DNA of 64,000 bases. It comes from Luteimonas wenzhouensis. GTDB taxonomy: Bacteria > Pseudomonadota > Gammaproteobacteria > Xanthomonadales > Xanthomonadaceae. Of this stretch, positions 17,206 to 25,775 are shown one piece after another (the first letter of the stretch is position 1; every line of letters starts with the position of its first letter). The stretch lies in assembly GCF_007859305.1 (NCBI RefSeq), contig NZ_VOHE01000003.1:469733-533732 (forward strand). The letters run 5' to 3'. Below the pieces are notes generated by a model, which saw only the letters and a program-made list of their open reading frames with translations, was not told the DNA's origin and searched no databases. Both the position numbers and the translations under genes were made by a program.

Positions 17206-19052
17206 GACAGGTCCCTCTTCATGCGGATGCGTCGTTCGTAGTCGCGTCGCGCGGCGGCAACCTGCGGGCGTTCGGACACCTCGGGCACCGCCACGTCCCA
17301 CCACCAGCCGCCGGCCTCGGTGGTCTTCAGCGGATCGGTGTCGATCACCACCACGCTGCTGCGGTCGGCGGCGCGGGCGCGCGCCAGCGCGGCGCGCAGC
17401 TCGCCCAGCGTGGACGCCTTCTCGGCCAGCGCGCCGAGGCTGCGCGCGTGCGCGACGAAGTCGATCTCGGGCAGGATCTCGTGGCGCGCGTCGGCCAGCA
17501 GGTTGTTGAAGCCGGGGCTGCCGGTGGCCTGCTGCAGGCGGTTGATGCAGCCGAAGCCGCGGTTGTCGAGCAGCACCACGACCAGTTTCAGGCCGAGCAT
17601 CACCGAGGTGGCGAGCTCGGAGTTCATCATCAGGTAGCTGCCGTCGCCGACCATCACCACCACCTCGCGCTCCGGCGCAGCCAGCTTCACGCCCAGGCCG
17701 CCGGCGATCTCGTAGCCCATGCACGAGTAGCCGTACTCGAGGTGGTAGCCGTCGCTGCGCGTGGTGCGCCACAGCTTGTGCAGTTCGCCCGGCAGGCCGC
17801 CGGCGGCGCAGACCACGATCGCGTCGTCGTCGAACGAGGACTGGACCGCGCCGATCACCTGGGCGTCGCTGGGCAGGACGGTGTCGTCGTCGCCGGCGGT
17901 GGCGTCCGCGACCGCGGCGTTCCACTGCGCCACCGCCTCGTGATCCACGCCCTGCGCGCAGCGCCAGCCGGCGAGCGCGCCGTCGAGGGCCTCGATCACC
18001 GAGCGCGCATCGCCAACCACGGGCGCGGCGCCGTGCTTGTGCGCGTCGAAGGCCTGCACGTTGACCTGGAACAGCCGCGCCTGCGGGAACAGGCTGCGCG
18101 AGCCGGTGGTGAAGTCCTGCAGGCGGGTGCCGATGCCGATCACCAGGTCGGCGGCGCTGGCGGCCGCGTTGGCGGCGGAGGAGCCGGTCACGCCGATGGC
18201 GCCGAGCGCGTTCGCATGGTTCCAGGGCAGGGCGCCCTTGCCGGCCTGGGTCTCCGCCACCGGCAGGCCGGTGCGCTGCGCGAACGCCGCGAGCGCGGTT
18301 TCGGCGCCGCTGTACAGCACGCCGCCGCCGGCGACCAGCAGCGGACGCTTCGCGCCGCGCAGCGCCTCGGCGAGCGCGGCGAGCTCGCGCGGATCCGCGG
18401 GCTGCCGGCGCGGATGCCAGACGCGGCGCGAGAAGAAGTCCGCCGGCCAGTCGAAGGCCTCGGCCTGCACGTCCTGGCAGAACGCCAGGGTGACCGGCCC
18501 GCAGGTGGCCGGGTCGAGCATCGTCGCCAGCGCCCTGGGCAGCGAGTCCAGCAGCTGCTCGGGACGCACGATGCGGTCGAACCAGCGCGAGACGGGGCGG
18601 AAGCAGTCGTTGGCCGAGACCGTGGCGTCGGCGAAGTCCTCGACCTGCTGCAGCACCGGGTCCGGCCGGCGGCTGGCGTAGACGTCGCCAGGGAGCAGCA
18701 GCAACGGCAGGCGGTTGACGTGGGCGAGCGCCGCGGCGGTGACCATGTTGGTCGCGCCGGGGCCGATGGACGTGGTGCACACCATTGCCCGCCTGCGCCG
18801 CATCTGCTTGGCGTAGGCGACGGCGGCATGGGCCATGCCCTGCTCGTTGTGCGCGCGGAAGGTCGGCAGCGCGTCGCCGGCCGCGTGCAGCGCCTCGCCG
18901 AGCGCGGCGACGTTGCCGTGCCCGAAGATCGCCCAGGCGCCGGCGAAGTAGGGCACCTGCTCGCTGTGGATGACCACGTGCTGGGCCGCCAGCCAGCGCA
19001 CGGTGGCCTGGGCGGCGGTGAGTCGGACGGTGCGGCCGGGGTTCGTGTCCAT
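17202..19052 (-). CDS. iolD: 3D-(3,5/4)-trihydroxycyclohexane-1,2-dione hydrolase (ThDP-dependent)
   Basis: Opens the inositol ring by hydrolysing the trione/dione to 5-deoxy-D-glucuronate. The 616-residue thiamine-diphosphate enzyme has the activating Glu in RAHNEQGMAHAAVAYAKQ and a central Rossmann-like domain. The C-terminal ThDP/Mg motif is VMVGDGSYLMMNSE followed by LLDNRGFGCINRLQ. The ATG at 19052 (MDTNPGRTVRLTAAQA) follows the iolC stop after 1 nt; longer frame extensions run into iolC and were rejected. It is the second gene of the operon. Confidence 0.96.
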   Translation of the reverse strand: MDTNPGRTVRLTAAQATVRWLAAQHVVIHSEQVPYFAGAWAIFGHGNVAALGEALHAAGDALPTFRAHNEQGMAHAAVAYAKQMRRRRAMVCTTSIGPGATNMVTAAALAHVNRLPLLLLPGDVYASRRPDPVLQQVEDFADATVSANDCFRPVSRWFDRIVRPEQLLDSLPRALATMLDPATCGPVTLAFCQDVQAEAFDWPADFFSRRVWHPRRQPADPRELAALAEALRGAKRPLLVAGGGVLYSGAETALAAFAQRTGLPVAETQAGKGALPWNHANALGAIGVTGSSAANAAASAADLVIGIGTRLQDFTTGSRSLFPQARLFQVNVQAFDAHKHGAAPVVGDARSVIEALDGALAGWRCAQGVDHEAVAQWNAAVADATAGDDDTVLPSDAQVIGAVQSSFDDDAIVVCAAGGLPGELHKLWRTTRSDGYHLEYGYSCMGYEIAGGLGVKLAAPEREVVVMVGDGSYLMMNSELATSVMLGLKLVVVLLDNRGFGCINRLQQATGSPGFNNLLADARHEILPEIDFVAHARSLGALAEKASTLGELRAALARARAADRSSVVVIDTDPLKTTEAGGWWWDVAVPEVSERPQVAAARRDYERRIRMKRDLS

Positions 19053-19053
19053 G

Positions 19054-20991
19054 TCAGGCAGTCTCGCGGATCGCCTGCGTTTGCGCCCGCCGCTTCGCAT
19101 CGCGCCAGGCCTCGACCAGGACCGAGAAGCGCCGCGCGAGGTCGTCGATCGCCGCATCGTCGTCGATCGCGCCGCGCAGCCACTGCTCGGCGGTATCGGC
19201 GAAGATGGTGCGGCCCACCGCGAAGCCCTTGACGATCGGCGACTGCGCGGCGGCGGCGAACGAGGCCACCAGCTCGTCCGGCGGCGCCGACATGCCAAGC
19301 AGCACCACGCCGCGGCAGTGCGGGTCGTGTTCGAGGATGGCGGCCTCGATGTTGCGCCAGGTGGCGGCGCGGCCGTCGGGCTCGAGCTTCCACCAGTCCG
19401 GGCGCATGCCGAGCTGGTACAGGCGCCGGATCGCGCGCGCCGCGGTGTCCTCGTCCACGGCGCCGCCGCGCGAGGCGATGATCTCGACCAGCAGCTCGTG
19501 CCGGGTCTTGCGCGCGGCGTCCTGCAGGCGCAGCAGCTGGCGCTCCTGGCGCTCGCGCAGCTCCGGCGGGTCGTCGGGATGGTAGAGCGCCAGGCACTTG
19601 ACCACGTGGCTGGCCGGCCAGGTGAGCAGTTCGGTCGCCACGTCCGGCGAGGACTCGAATTCGAGCGGGCGCGAGCCCGGCAGCTCGATTGGGCGCCCGA
19701 TCCAGTACGGATACGCGGCCGCGGTCTCCAGTGCGCGCATCCCGAAGCGGCCGTCGAGCAGGACCCCGAAGCCGGGGTCGCCGCCGGCCACGCGGTCCAC
19801 CGCGCGCACCGCCAGCGACTTGAACGCGGCGATCCGCTCGGGCGCCGCGCCGGTGCGTTCGCACAGCGCCTCGAACTGGCTGCGGTGGTCCATCGCCAGG
19901 ACGGTCAGGGACGGGTATGCACCGACCCGGGTGCTGGCCCAGTGCAGGTGCTCGAGCGCCCGGTCCTCGCGCAGCCGGTACGGCCGCTCGCCGCCGTGCA
20001 GGAACGCCTGCAGCTCTTCCCAGGTGGGCATCGCCGGCGAGCAGCCGTGGCGCGAGACCACGATGGCGCCACAGGCGTTGGCCCACTCGCAGCACTGCGC
20101 CAGCGGCGCCTCGCGCAGCCAGCCGCGCAGGAAGCCGGCCATGAACGCATCGCCCGCGCCGAGCACGTTGAACACTTCCACCGCGAAGCCGCGGCCGACC
20201 ACGCCCTCGTCGAGGCTGTCGGGAATCTCGCCGGGGAACGCCGAACAACCCTGCGCGCCGCGCTTGCACACGAGCAGGGCGGGGCTGCGCTCGCGGATCG
20301 CGCGCAGCGCGGCGATGGTGTCGGTGCTGCCGCCGAGGATGTGTACCTCCTCTTCGGTGCCGACGATCAGGTCGCACAGCGGCAGCACCTGCTGCAGGCG
20401 GGCGGTGACGCCGGCGTCGGCCACGAAGCGGTTCTCGCCCGCGTCCTTCCCGGTCAGGCCCCACAGCACCGGGCGGTAGTCGATGTCGAACACCACCTTG
20501 CCGCCGGCCGCGCGCGCCAGCTCGCAGGCCCTGAGCGAGGCGGCGAACACGCCCGGCTGCGACAGGTGGGTGCCGTTGATCAGCACCGCGCGCGCGGAGG
20601 CGACCAGGGCCGGGTCGACGTCGTCGGCGACCAGCGCCATGTCGGCGCAGTTCTCGCGGTAGAACAACAGCGGGAAGGTGTCCGGGTCGCGGATGCCGAG
20701 GAAGGCCAGCGCGGTCAGCCGCTCCGGGTCCGGGACCACGCCGCGGGTGTCCACGCCCTCGCGGACCAGCTGCTCGCGAATGAAGCGGCCGAAATGGTCC
20801 TCGCCGACGCGGGTCAGCAGGCCCGTGCGCAGGCCCAGGCGCGAGGCGCCGACCGCGGTATTGGTGGGGCTGCCGCCGATGTACTTGGCGAACGACAGCA
20901 TGTCCTCCAGCCGGCCGCCGGTCTGCTCGCCATACAGGTCCACGCAGGACCGCCCGATCGCGATCAGATCCAGCCTCTCCGCCTTCGCCAT
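19054..20991 (-). CDS. iolC: Bifunctional 5-dehydro-2-deoxygluconokinase / DKGP aldolase-like fusion
   Basis: First gene of the operon. Residues about 1-325 are a PfkB-family kinase (DLIAIGRSCVDLYGEQ, SPTNTAVGASRLG, and the catalytic GAGDAFMAGFLRGWL) that phosphorylates DKG. Residues about 330-645 form a DUF2090/aldolase-like TIM barrel (VLAMDHRSQFEAL, GVLLDGRFG, HVVKCLALYHPDD, GVVLLGMSAP). This fusion is known in proteobacteria and supplies the cleavage of DKG-6-phosphate to dihydroxyacetone phosphate and malonate semialdehyde, which explains the absence of a separate iolJ here. A GTG one codon upstream (20994) is an alternative start; AGAGGAG is placed for either. The operator-like motif at 21041-21058 lies 50 bp upstream. 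Confidence 0.94.
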   Translation of the reverse strand: MAKAERLDLIAIGRSCVDLYGEQTGGRLEDMLSFAKYIGGSPTNTAVGASRLGLRTGLLTRVGEDHFGRFIREQLVREGVDTRGVVPDPERLTALAFLGIRDPDTFPLLFYRENCADMALVADDVDPALVASARAVLINGTHLSQPGVFAASLRACELARAAGGKVVFDIDYRPVLWGLTGKDAGENRFVADAGVTARLQQVLPLCDLIVGTEEEVHILGGSTDTIAALRAIRERSPALLVCKRGAQGCSAFPGEIPDSLDEGVVGRGFAVEVFNVLGAGDAFMAGFLRGWLREAPLAQCCEWANACGAIVVSRHGCSPAMPTWEELQAFLHGGERPYRLREDRALEHLHWASTRVGAYPSLTVLAMDHRSQFEALCERTGAAPERIAAFKSLAVRAVDRVAGGDPGFGVLLDGRFGMRALETAAAYPYWIGRPIELPGSRPLEFESSPDVATELLTWPASHVVKCLALYHPDDPPELRERQERQLLRLQDAARKTRHELLVEIIASRGGAVDEDTAARAIRRLYQLGMRPDWWKLEPDGRAATWRNIEAAILEHDPHCRGVVLLGMSAPPDELVASFAAAAQSPIVKGFAVGRTIFADTAEQWLRGAIDDDAAIDDLARRFSVLVEAWRDAKRRAQTQAIRETA

Positions 20992-21040
20992 CACCGACGC
21001 TCCTCTGGCCGGGTGGTACGCCCCGGTTTTGTAAAATCTA

Positions 21041-21058
21041 TTCTATTTTTATTGAATG
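21041..21058 (-). promoter_or_regulatory. Candidate IolR (RpiR) operator before iolC
   Basis: The AT-rich TTCTATTTTTATTGAATG stands out in surrounding DNA of about 70 percent GC. It shares 16 of 18 bases with the reverse complement of 28454-28471, between the receptor and two-domain phytase genes, and its TTCTATT core recurs twice at 22186-22221 between iolR and iolG. It lies 50 bp before the iolC start, within the likely promoter. RpiR-family regulators of inositol genes bind AT-rich repeats, so the adjacent regulator is the obvious candidate. Confidence 0.6.
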
Positions 21059-21211
21059 AGCAAGATCTGTTTCATTCTCTTTCTACCGGGGAAGGCGCCT
21101 GCCGGCTGCGGCGTCGTCCAAGCATGGATCGATCCGTTCGAATGCCGCAGCCCTCCCGGCCCGCGCCCATTCCGGCCCGGAACCGGCCCCTGCCGTCTAA
21201 ACGGCGGGCCC

Positions 21212-22105
21212 TTACTTCCTGCCCGGCCGCCGCTTCGTCCCCAGCGCCGAGGCGTTGCGGGTGGCGGTGGCGGTGGAGAAGGCGTAGGAGATCACCAGCG
21301 CCTGCGCCAGACACATGGAGGCCGACAGCGAGCGGAACTTGCGGATCTCCGCCTCCCTGACCTGCAGCACCAGGGTCGCCGGCTTGGCCACCGGGCTGAC
21401 CGGGCTGTCGCTGATCGACAGCACCTTGCAGTGGTTGTCCACCGCGGCATCGATCAGGTGCACCGCCTCCTCGGCGTAGGGCTGGTAGCTGACCACCAGC
21501 AGCAGGTCGTCGCGGGTGATGCCGTGGATCTGCTGCCGGGTCATGCCGCCGACGCTGTCGATGAACACGGTCTTCTTGTCCACCTGGTGCAGCGAGTAGG
21601 CCAGGTAGGCCGCCACCGGGAAGGAGCGCCGGAAGCCGGCGACGAACACGGTGTTGGCCTGGGCGATCAGCTTCACCGCCTCGGTCAGCTGCTTCCTGTC
21701 GATCGCGTCGCCCAGGTGCTTGAGCGCCAGCACGTTGCCCTCGACGAACTCCGACAGCACCTGGGCCGGGTCGCCCACGCCCTTGCCGTCGACGGCCTTG
21801 CTGAACTCGCGGATGCGCTCGCCGTAGCCGAGCGAGGCGTTGGCCGAGAGCAGGCCGTCGCGCAGCACCCGCTGCATCTGGGTGGCGCCGTCGAAACCGA
21901 ACGACTTGGCGAAGCGCACGATCGCCGAGGGTTGTACCTCGCAGCGCCCCGACAGTACCGACAGGGTCTCCAGCGCCACCGTGTTGGGCTCGTCCAGCAC
22001 GTAGCGCGCGATCTGCTTGAGCCGCTTGCTCAGGCCGTCGTAGCGGGCCAGGATCGCCTCGCGCAGTTCCTCGGCGCTGGCCGGCGGGGGGGTCGGTTCG
22101 GACAT
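21212..22105 (-). CDS. iolR: RpiR-family transcriptional regulator of inositol genes
   Basis: Regulator of 297 residues. An N-terminal RpiR helix-turn-helix (about 15-95: LSKRLKQIARYVLDEP, LSGRCEVQPSAIVRFAKSFGF) is followed by a sugar-phosphate-binding SIS domain (about 135-270: VFVAGFRRSFPVAAYLAY, DLLLVVSYQPYAEEAV, VLSISDS). The ligand is probably an intermediate of inositol breakdown such as DKGP (inference from IolR-type regulators). The ATG at 22105 has AGAGG 8 nt upstream. A longer in-frame extension reaches 22201 but would run through the operator-like motif, so it was not used. It is divergent from iolG and upstream of the iolC operon. The symbol is given by role; it is not homologous to the DeoR-type Bacillus IolR. 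Confidence 0.88.
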   Translation of the reverse strand: MSEPTPPPASAEELREAILARYDGLSKRLKQIARYVLDEPNTVALETLSVLSGRCEVQPSAIVRFAKSFGFDGATQMQRVLRDGLLSANASLGYGERIREFSKAVDGKGVGDPAQVLSEFVEGNVLALKHLGDAIDRKQLTEAVKLIAQANTVFVAGFRRSFPVAAYLAYSLHQVDKKTVFIDSVGGMTRQQIHGITRDDLLLVVSYQPYAEEAVHLIDAAVDNHCKVLSISDSPVSPVAKPATLVLQVREAEIRKFRSLSASMCLAQALVISYAFSTATATRNASALGTKRRPGRK

Positions 22106-22185
22106 CGTCGCTGCCTCTGGGTCGTTGCGTCGCCGGTCGCGGCAGTGTCCTGCAAAAAGATGGAGCGCGGCCAGATTTCCGGGAA

Positions 22186-22227
22186 TTCTATTGATTTTCA
22201 ATATGGAAATTATATTCTATTGAAAAC
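22186..22227. promoter_or_regulatory. Two operator-like repeats between iolR and iolG
   Basis: The repeats TTCTATTGATTTTCAATA (22186-22203) and TTCTATTGAAAAC (22215-22227) start 29 bp apart in an AT-rich island. Both carry the TTCTATT core found at 21041 and, inverted, at 28454-28471. The island lies 80 bp before iolR and ends 18 bp before the iolG start. One bound regulator could therefore control its own gene and the dehydrogenases. Confidence 0.6.
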
Positions 22228-22245
22228 CGGGTGCGGGAGAGTCGC

Positions 22246-23244
22246 GTGACGCGGATCGACGTGGTGCTCATCGGCGCCGGCCGCATGGGCCAGGTGCACG
22301 GAGCCAATGCCGCCCGCACCCCGGGCCTGCGCCTGCGCTACGTGGTCGACCCGCGGCCCGAGGCGGCCCGGGCCATGGCCGCAGCCACCGGCGCCGATCC
22401 GGCAAGCCTGGAGCAGGCGCTGACCGACCCGGACGTGGGCGGCGTGCTTGTGTGCAGCTCGACCGACCAGCACCTGGACAACGCGCTGCAGGCGGTCGCG
22501 GCCGGCAAGGCGGTGTTCTGCGAGAAGCCGATCGACCTGGACCTGGGCAAGGTGCTGGCCGCGCAGCCGCGCTTCGAAGGGGCGCGCTTCCTGCTCGGCT
22601 TCAACCGCCGCCACGATCCGCATTTCCGCGCGCTCAAGCGCCGCGTCGACGCGGGCGCGGTCGGGGCGCTGGAAAGCCTGCACATCGTCAACCACGACCC
22701 GGCCGCGCCGCCGCCGCACTTCATCCCCACCAGCGGCGGGCTGTTCAAGGACTTCACCATCCACGACCTCGACATGGCGCGCTGGCTGCTGGGCGAGGAA
22801 CCGGCCGAAGTGTTCGCGACCGCGAGCTGCCTGGTCGATCCAGAGATCGGCCGGCTGGGTGACGTCGATACCGCGCGCACCGTGCTGCGCACCGCGAGCG
22901 GGCGGCTGTGCGTGATCTCCAACACCCGCCGCAGCGGCTACGGCTACGACCAGCGCATCGAGGCCTTCGGCTCGGCGGGCATGATCGCGGCGGGCAACGT
23001 CTCGCGCGATACCGTGCAGGTCCTCGGCGAGTCCGGCGCGACCGCGGCGCCGATAGCCCGGGACTTCCCCGAGCGCTACGCCGAGTCCTACCGCGCGCAG
23101 ATTGCGCACTTCGCCGAGGTCGCGCACGGGCGCGCGACCCCGGCTTCCGGTTACGCCGACGGCGTCGCCGCGCTCGCGCTGGCCGAGGCCTGCCAGCGCT
23201 CGATGCGCGAAGGCCGCACCATTTCCTTGCAGGAGACACGCTGA
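22246..23244 (+). CDS. iolG: Inositol 2-dehydrogenase, GFO/IDH/MocA family (copy 1)
   Basis: NAD-dependent oxidation of myo-inositol to scyllo-inosose, the entry step of the pathway. The 332-residue protein has the N-terminal Rossmann motif IDVVLIGAGRMGQVHGAN. The catalytic EKP block is FCEKPIDLDLGK, and the GFO/IDH/MocA signature is GGLFKDFTIHDLDMARWLLGEEP, in which Asp and His are the expected active-site residues. The GTG at 22246 is preferred because GGGAGA lies 5 nt before it; an in-frame GTG at 22231 is the alternative. Its stop overlaps the ATG of copy 2 (TGATG). It is divergent from the RpiR regulator. Confidence 0.92.
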   Translation: MTRIDVVLIGAGRMGQVHGANAARTPGLRLRYVVDPRPEAARAMAAATGADPASLEQALTDPDVGGVLVCSSTDQHLDNALQAVAAGKAVFCEKPIDLDLGKVLAAQPRFEGARFLLGFNRRHDPHFRALKRRVDAGAVGALESLHIVNHDPAAPPPHFIPTSGGLFKDFTIHDLDMARWLLGEEPAEVFATASCLVDPEIGRLGDVDTARTVLRTASGRLCVISNTRRSGYGYDQRIEAFGSAGMIAAGNVSRDTVQVLGESGATAAPIARDFPERYAESYRAQIAHFAEVAHGRATPASGYADGVAALALAEACQRSMREGRTISLQETR

Positions 23245-24221
23245 TGCACAAGGTGGCACTGATCGGAGCCGGCCGCATCGGCCGCATCCACGCCCGCAAT
23301 GCGGCGCTGCACCCGCGGCTGACGCTGGCCGCGATCGTCGACCCGGTGGAGGCCTCCGCGGCTTCGCTGGCGGGCGAGTGGAGCGCGCCGGTGGCCACGC
23401 TGGAGCAGGTGCTGGCCGACCCGGCGATCGCCGGCGTGATCGTCGCCAGCTCCACCGACACCCACCTGGACTACAGCGTGCGCGCGATCGCCGCCGGCAA
23501 GGCGGTGTTCTGCGAGAAGCCGATCGACCAGGACCTGCAGCGCGCGCGCTCGGCCGCCCACGCGCTGCAGGACGCGCGCCTGCTGCTCGCGTTCAACCGG
23601 CGCTTCGATCCCAACTTCCAGGCGCTCAAGGCGCGGCTGGACGACGGCGTGATCGGTGCGATCGAATCGCTGCAGATCACCTCGAACGACCCGGCGCCGC
23701 CGCCGCCGTCCTACGTCGCCGTCTCCGGCGGCCTGTTCAAGGACATGGCGATCCACGACTTCGACATGGCGCGCTGGCTGCTGGGCGAGGAGCCGGTCGA
23801 GGTGTGGGCGACCGGAAGCTGCCTGGTCGATCCGGAAATCGGGCGGCTGGGCGACGTCGACACCGCGCGCACCGTGCTGCGCACCGCCTCGGGCCGGCTC
23901 TGCGTGATCTCCAACAGCCGGCGCAGCGGCTACGGCTACGACCAGCGCATCGAGGCCTACGCCTCGCGCGGCATGGTGCGCGCGGACAACGTGCTCGAAA
24001 GCACGGTGCAGGTGCTCACCGAGGACGGCGCCGGCGGCGACCGGCTGCAGAACTTCTTCCTCGACCGCTATGCCGAGGCCTACCGGCGCGAGATGGACCA
24101 CTTCGCCGACATCCTCGACGGCGCCGCGCCGCTGGTCGGCTATGCCGACGGCGTGGCCGCGCTGGCGCTGGCGGAAGCGGCGACGCTGTCGGCGAAGACC
24201 GGCGAGGTGGTGAGGCCCTGA
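23244..24221 (+). CDS. iolG: Inositol 2-dehydrogenase, GFO/IDH/MocA family (copy 2)
   Basis: Tandem paralogue of the preceding gene, 325 residues, with the same Rossmann motif (VALIGAGRIGRIHARN), FCEKPIDQDLQR and SGGLFKDMAIHDFDMARWLLGEEP. A stretch of about 70 residues after this motif is almost identical between the two copies, whereas the N-terminal thirds differ clearly. This suggests either strong constraint or local gene conversion. One copy may prefer another stereoisomer (scyllo- or D-chiro-inositol), as known for IolW/IolX-type enzymes (inference). AGGAGA precedes the ATG, which overlaps the previous stop by 1 nt. Confidence 0.92.
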   Translation: MHKVALIGAGRIGRIHARNAALHPRLTLAAIVDPVEASAASLAGEWSAPVATLEQVLADPAIAGVIVASSTDTHLDYSVRAIAAGKAVFCEKPIDQDLQRARSAAHALQDARLLLAFNRRFDPNFQALKARLDDGVIGAIESLQITSNDPAPPPPSYVAVSGGLFKDMAIHDFDMARWLLGEEPVEVWATGSCLVDPEIGRLGDVDTARTVLRTASGRLCVISNSRRSGYGYDQRIEAYASRGMVRADNVLESTVQVLTEDGAGGDRLQNFFLDRYAEAYRREMDHFADILDGAAPLVGYADGVAALALAEAATLSAKTGEVVRP

Positions 24222-24231
24222 GGACGTCACT

Positions 24232-24384
24232 GTCATCCCGAGCGCAGCGAGGGATCTGCTTCCACGCCTCCTGCACCGTCCACAAGCAGTTGCTTGCCTG
24301 TGGGAGCGACCTTGGTCGCGAATGCCTTTCGCGCGCAAGCGCGCTCCCACGGTCCACTCCTTCCTTCGCCGTCCCCGGGATGAC
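24232..24384. repeat. Nested inverted-repeat element (REP/MITE-like)
   Basis: The outer arms GTCATCCCG (24232-24240) and CGGGATGAC (24376-24384) enclose an inner palindrome with arms GTGGGAGCG (24300-24308) and CGCTCCCAC (24342-24350). The inner part includes GCGACCTTGGTCGCG, a pattern common in intergenic repeats of xanthomonads and pseudomonads. The element separates the convergent iolG copy 2 and acid phosphatase genes and could act as a bidirectional terminator or mRNA stabiliser. No coding sequence is seen. Confidence 0.75.
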
Positions 24385-24420
24385 GGCCTGTCGGCCGTTC
24401 CCGCGCGCCGCCGGCGCCGG

Positions 24421-25698
24421 TCAGCTGTCGGCGGCGGCCAGCTTCGATTCCACCAGCGCCTCGAAGTCCGGGAGCCGGCACGGTGCGTCGCAGCCCGGGA
24501 TCGACAGGTATTCGAAGTAGGGTGCGTTGTCGTCGCCCAGCGGCTGCAGTTCGCGCACCTGGTCCATCGTCTGCGCGCGGTAGAAGGCGCGCACGCTGCG
24601 CCCGCCGTCGTCGTCGGCGAACAGCGCGAAGCCGAGCGCGCCGCCCGGCGGCGGATCGTCGCGCGGGTAGCCCGGCACCTGCCAGTGCAGGTCGAGCAGG
24701 CCGCCGAGGTCGGCGATGTTGGTGTCGTGCCCGACGAGCACGGTCACGCGCGCGCCGTCGAGGAGCGAGGCCACCATCCGCTTCGCCAGCGGCGCGGCCG
24801 CATGCGCGGCGACGTATGGCGCGCGGCCCTCGTACAGGAACTTGATGCGGTGGAATTCGAGCAGTTCGCCGATCTCGTCGCGGGACAGTCGACCCCAGGC
24901 GACCTGGTCCATCGGGAAGCCCTCCAGGTACTCGAGCAGGAAGGTCTGGCTGACCGTGGACGCGGTGCCCAGCAGTTCGCCCACCTTGGGGCGTCCCGCA
25001 TCGCTGCTCTTGAACTGCTCGGGCAGCGCGTCGAGGCCGCAGCCGGAGGCGGCAGCCGCCGTTTTGCAGAATGTCGCCGAGCAGCAGCCCAGCGCGCGCT
25101 CGAGCAGCGCGAATCGGGCCGCGTTCTCCGCCACCAGCGCCTGCTCGCCGCCTTCGGGCAGCATGGCGCGCGCCTCGGCCATGGCGCGTGCCGGATCCAT
25201 GCGCGTCGCACCGGCATCGAGCGGGTGGAACTCGACGTCGTCGGCGGCGCTGGCCGGGAAGGCGATCGGGACCTCGCATCCCGGGAACATGCCTTCCAGC
25301 AGCGCGCGCGCGGTGTCCTGGGTGCGCGGCTTCGCGCTGGCGGCGAGCGCCAGGTCGCCCTGCCAGGGACAGCCGGCTTCGGGCAGCAGGCCTTCCTCGA
25401 CCCAATGGCCGCGGTCCCAGGCGCCGAGCAGCGCCACGGCCTTGTATCCGTGTGGCGTCAGTTCGCCGAAATCCACCGGCCATTCAGGCCAGGGCCGGTC
25501 GTGCGTGCCTTCCGGCGAGACGGTCGCCTTGGTCGGCGGGCGCACGCCGTGGCGCATCAGCATGACCACGCGCTCGATGCGCGGCGGCGCCGCGCCGGTC
25601 GATGCGTCCTCGTCCGCCGAGGACGCGCTGCAGCCCGCCAGCGACAGCGCGGGGCCGAGGATCAGGGTCGCCAGCAAGGCGATACGAAAAGGGGACAT
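24421..25698 (-). CDS. Histidine acid phosphatase (AppA/HAP phytase-type) lipoprotein
   Basis: Exported histidine acid phosphatase of 425 residues. The signal peptide ends in a lipobox (LSLAGC, Cys23). The phosphohistidine motif RHGVRPP starts at residue 49 (nucleophile His50), and the catalytic proton-donor motif VGHDTNIAD lies near residue 325, so the active site is complete. Many Cys residues (GCCSATFC, SGCGLD, PGCDAPC) suggest disulfides, as in AppA-type phytases and glucose-1-phosphatases. It follows a TonB receptor gene on the same strand by 77 bp and faces a beta-propeller phytase, so phytase activity is likely. Agp-like sugar phosphatase is the alternative. Confidence 0.88.
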   Translation of the reverse strand: MSPFRIALLATLILGPALSLAGCSASSADEDASTGAAPPRIERVVMLMRHGVRPPTKATVSPEGTHDRPWPEWPVDFGELTPHGYKAVALLGAWDRGHWVEEGLLPEAGCPWQGDLALAASAKPRTQDTARALLEGMFPGCEVPIAFPASAADDVEFHPLDAGATRMDPARAMAEARAMLPEGGEQALVAENAARFALLERALGCCSATFCKTAAAASGCGLDALPEQFKSSDAGRPKVGELLGTASTVSQTFLLEYLEGFPMDQVAWGRLSRDEIGELLEFHRIKFLYEGRAPYVAAHAAAPLAKRMVASLLDGARVTVLVGHDTNIADLGGLLDLHWQVPGYPRDDPPPGGALGFALFADDDGGRSVRAFYRAQTMDQVRELQPLGDDNAPYFEYLSIPGCDAPCRLPDFEALVESKLAAADS

Positions 25699-25714
25699 CG
25701 CGGTCTCCGTAATG

Positions 25715-25743
25715 GACCACGGCGGCACGCGGCCGCCGTGGTC
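25715..25743 (-). other. Intercistronic 12-bp perfect hairpin between receptor and acid phosphatase
   Basis: GACCACGGCGGC (25715-25726) and GCCGCCGTGGTC (25732-25743) form a perfect stem with a 5-nt loop in the 77-bp gap between the receptor stop and the phosphatase ATG. No T-tract follows, so it is not a typical intrinsic terminator. It may stabilise the receptor mRNA 3' end or tune expression of the downstream gene. Confidence 0.6.
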
Positions 25744-25775
25744 GAATGACGCGCCGCCCAGGGCGCGGAAAGGGA

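Noticed and set aside
22106..22201. A longer N terminus for the RpiR regulator starting at 22201
   Set aside because: The extra 32 residues have no similarity to the family and would cross the AT-rich operator-like site. The ATG at 22105 has AGAGG at good distance.
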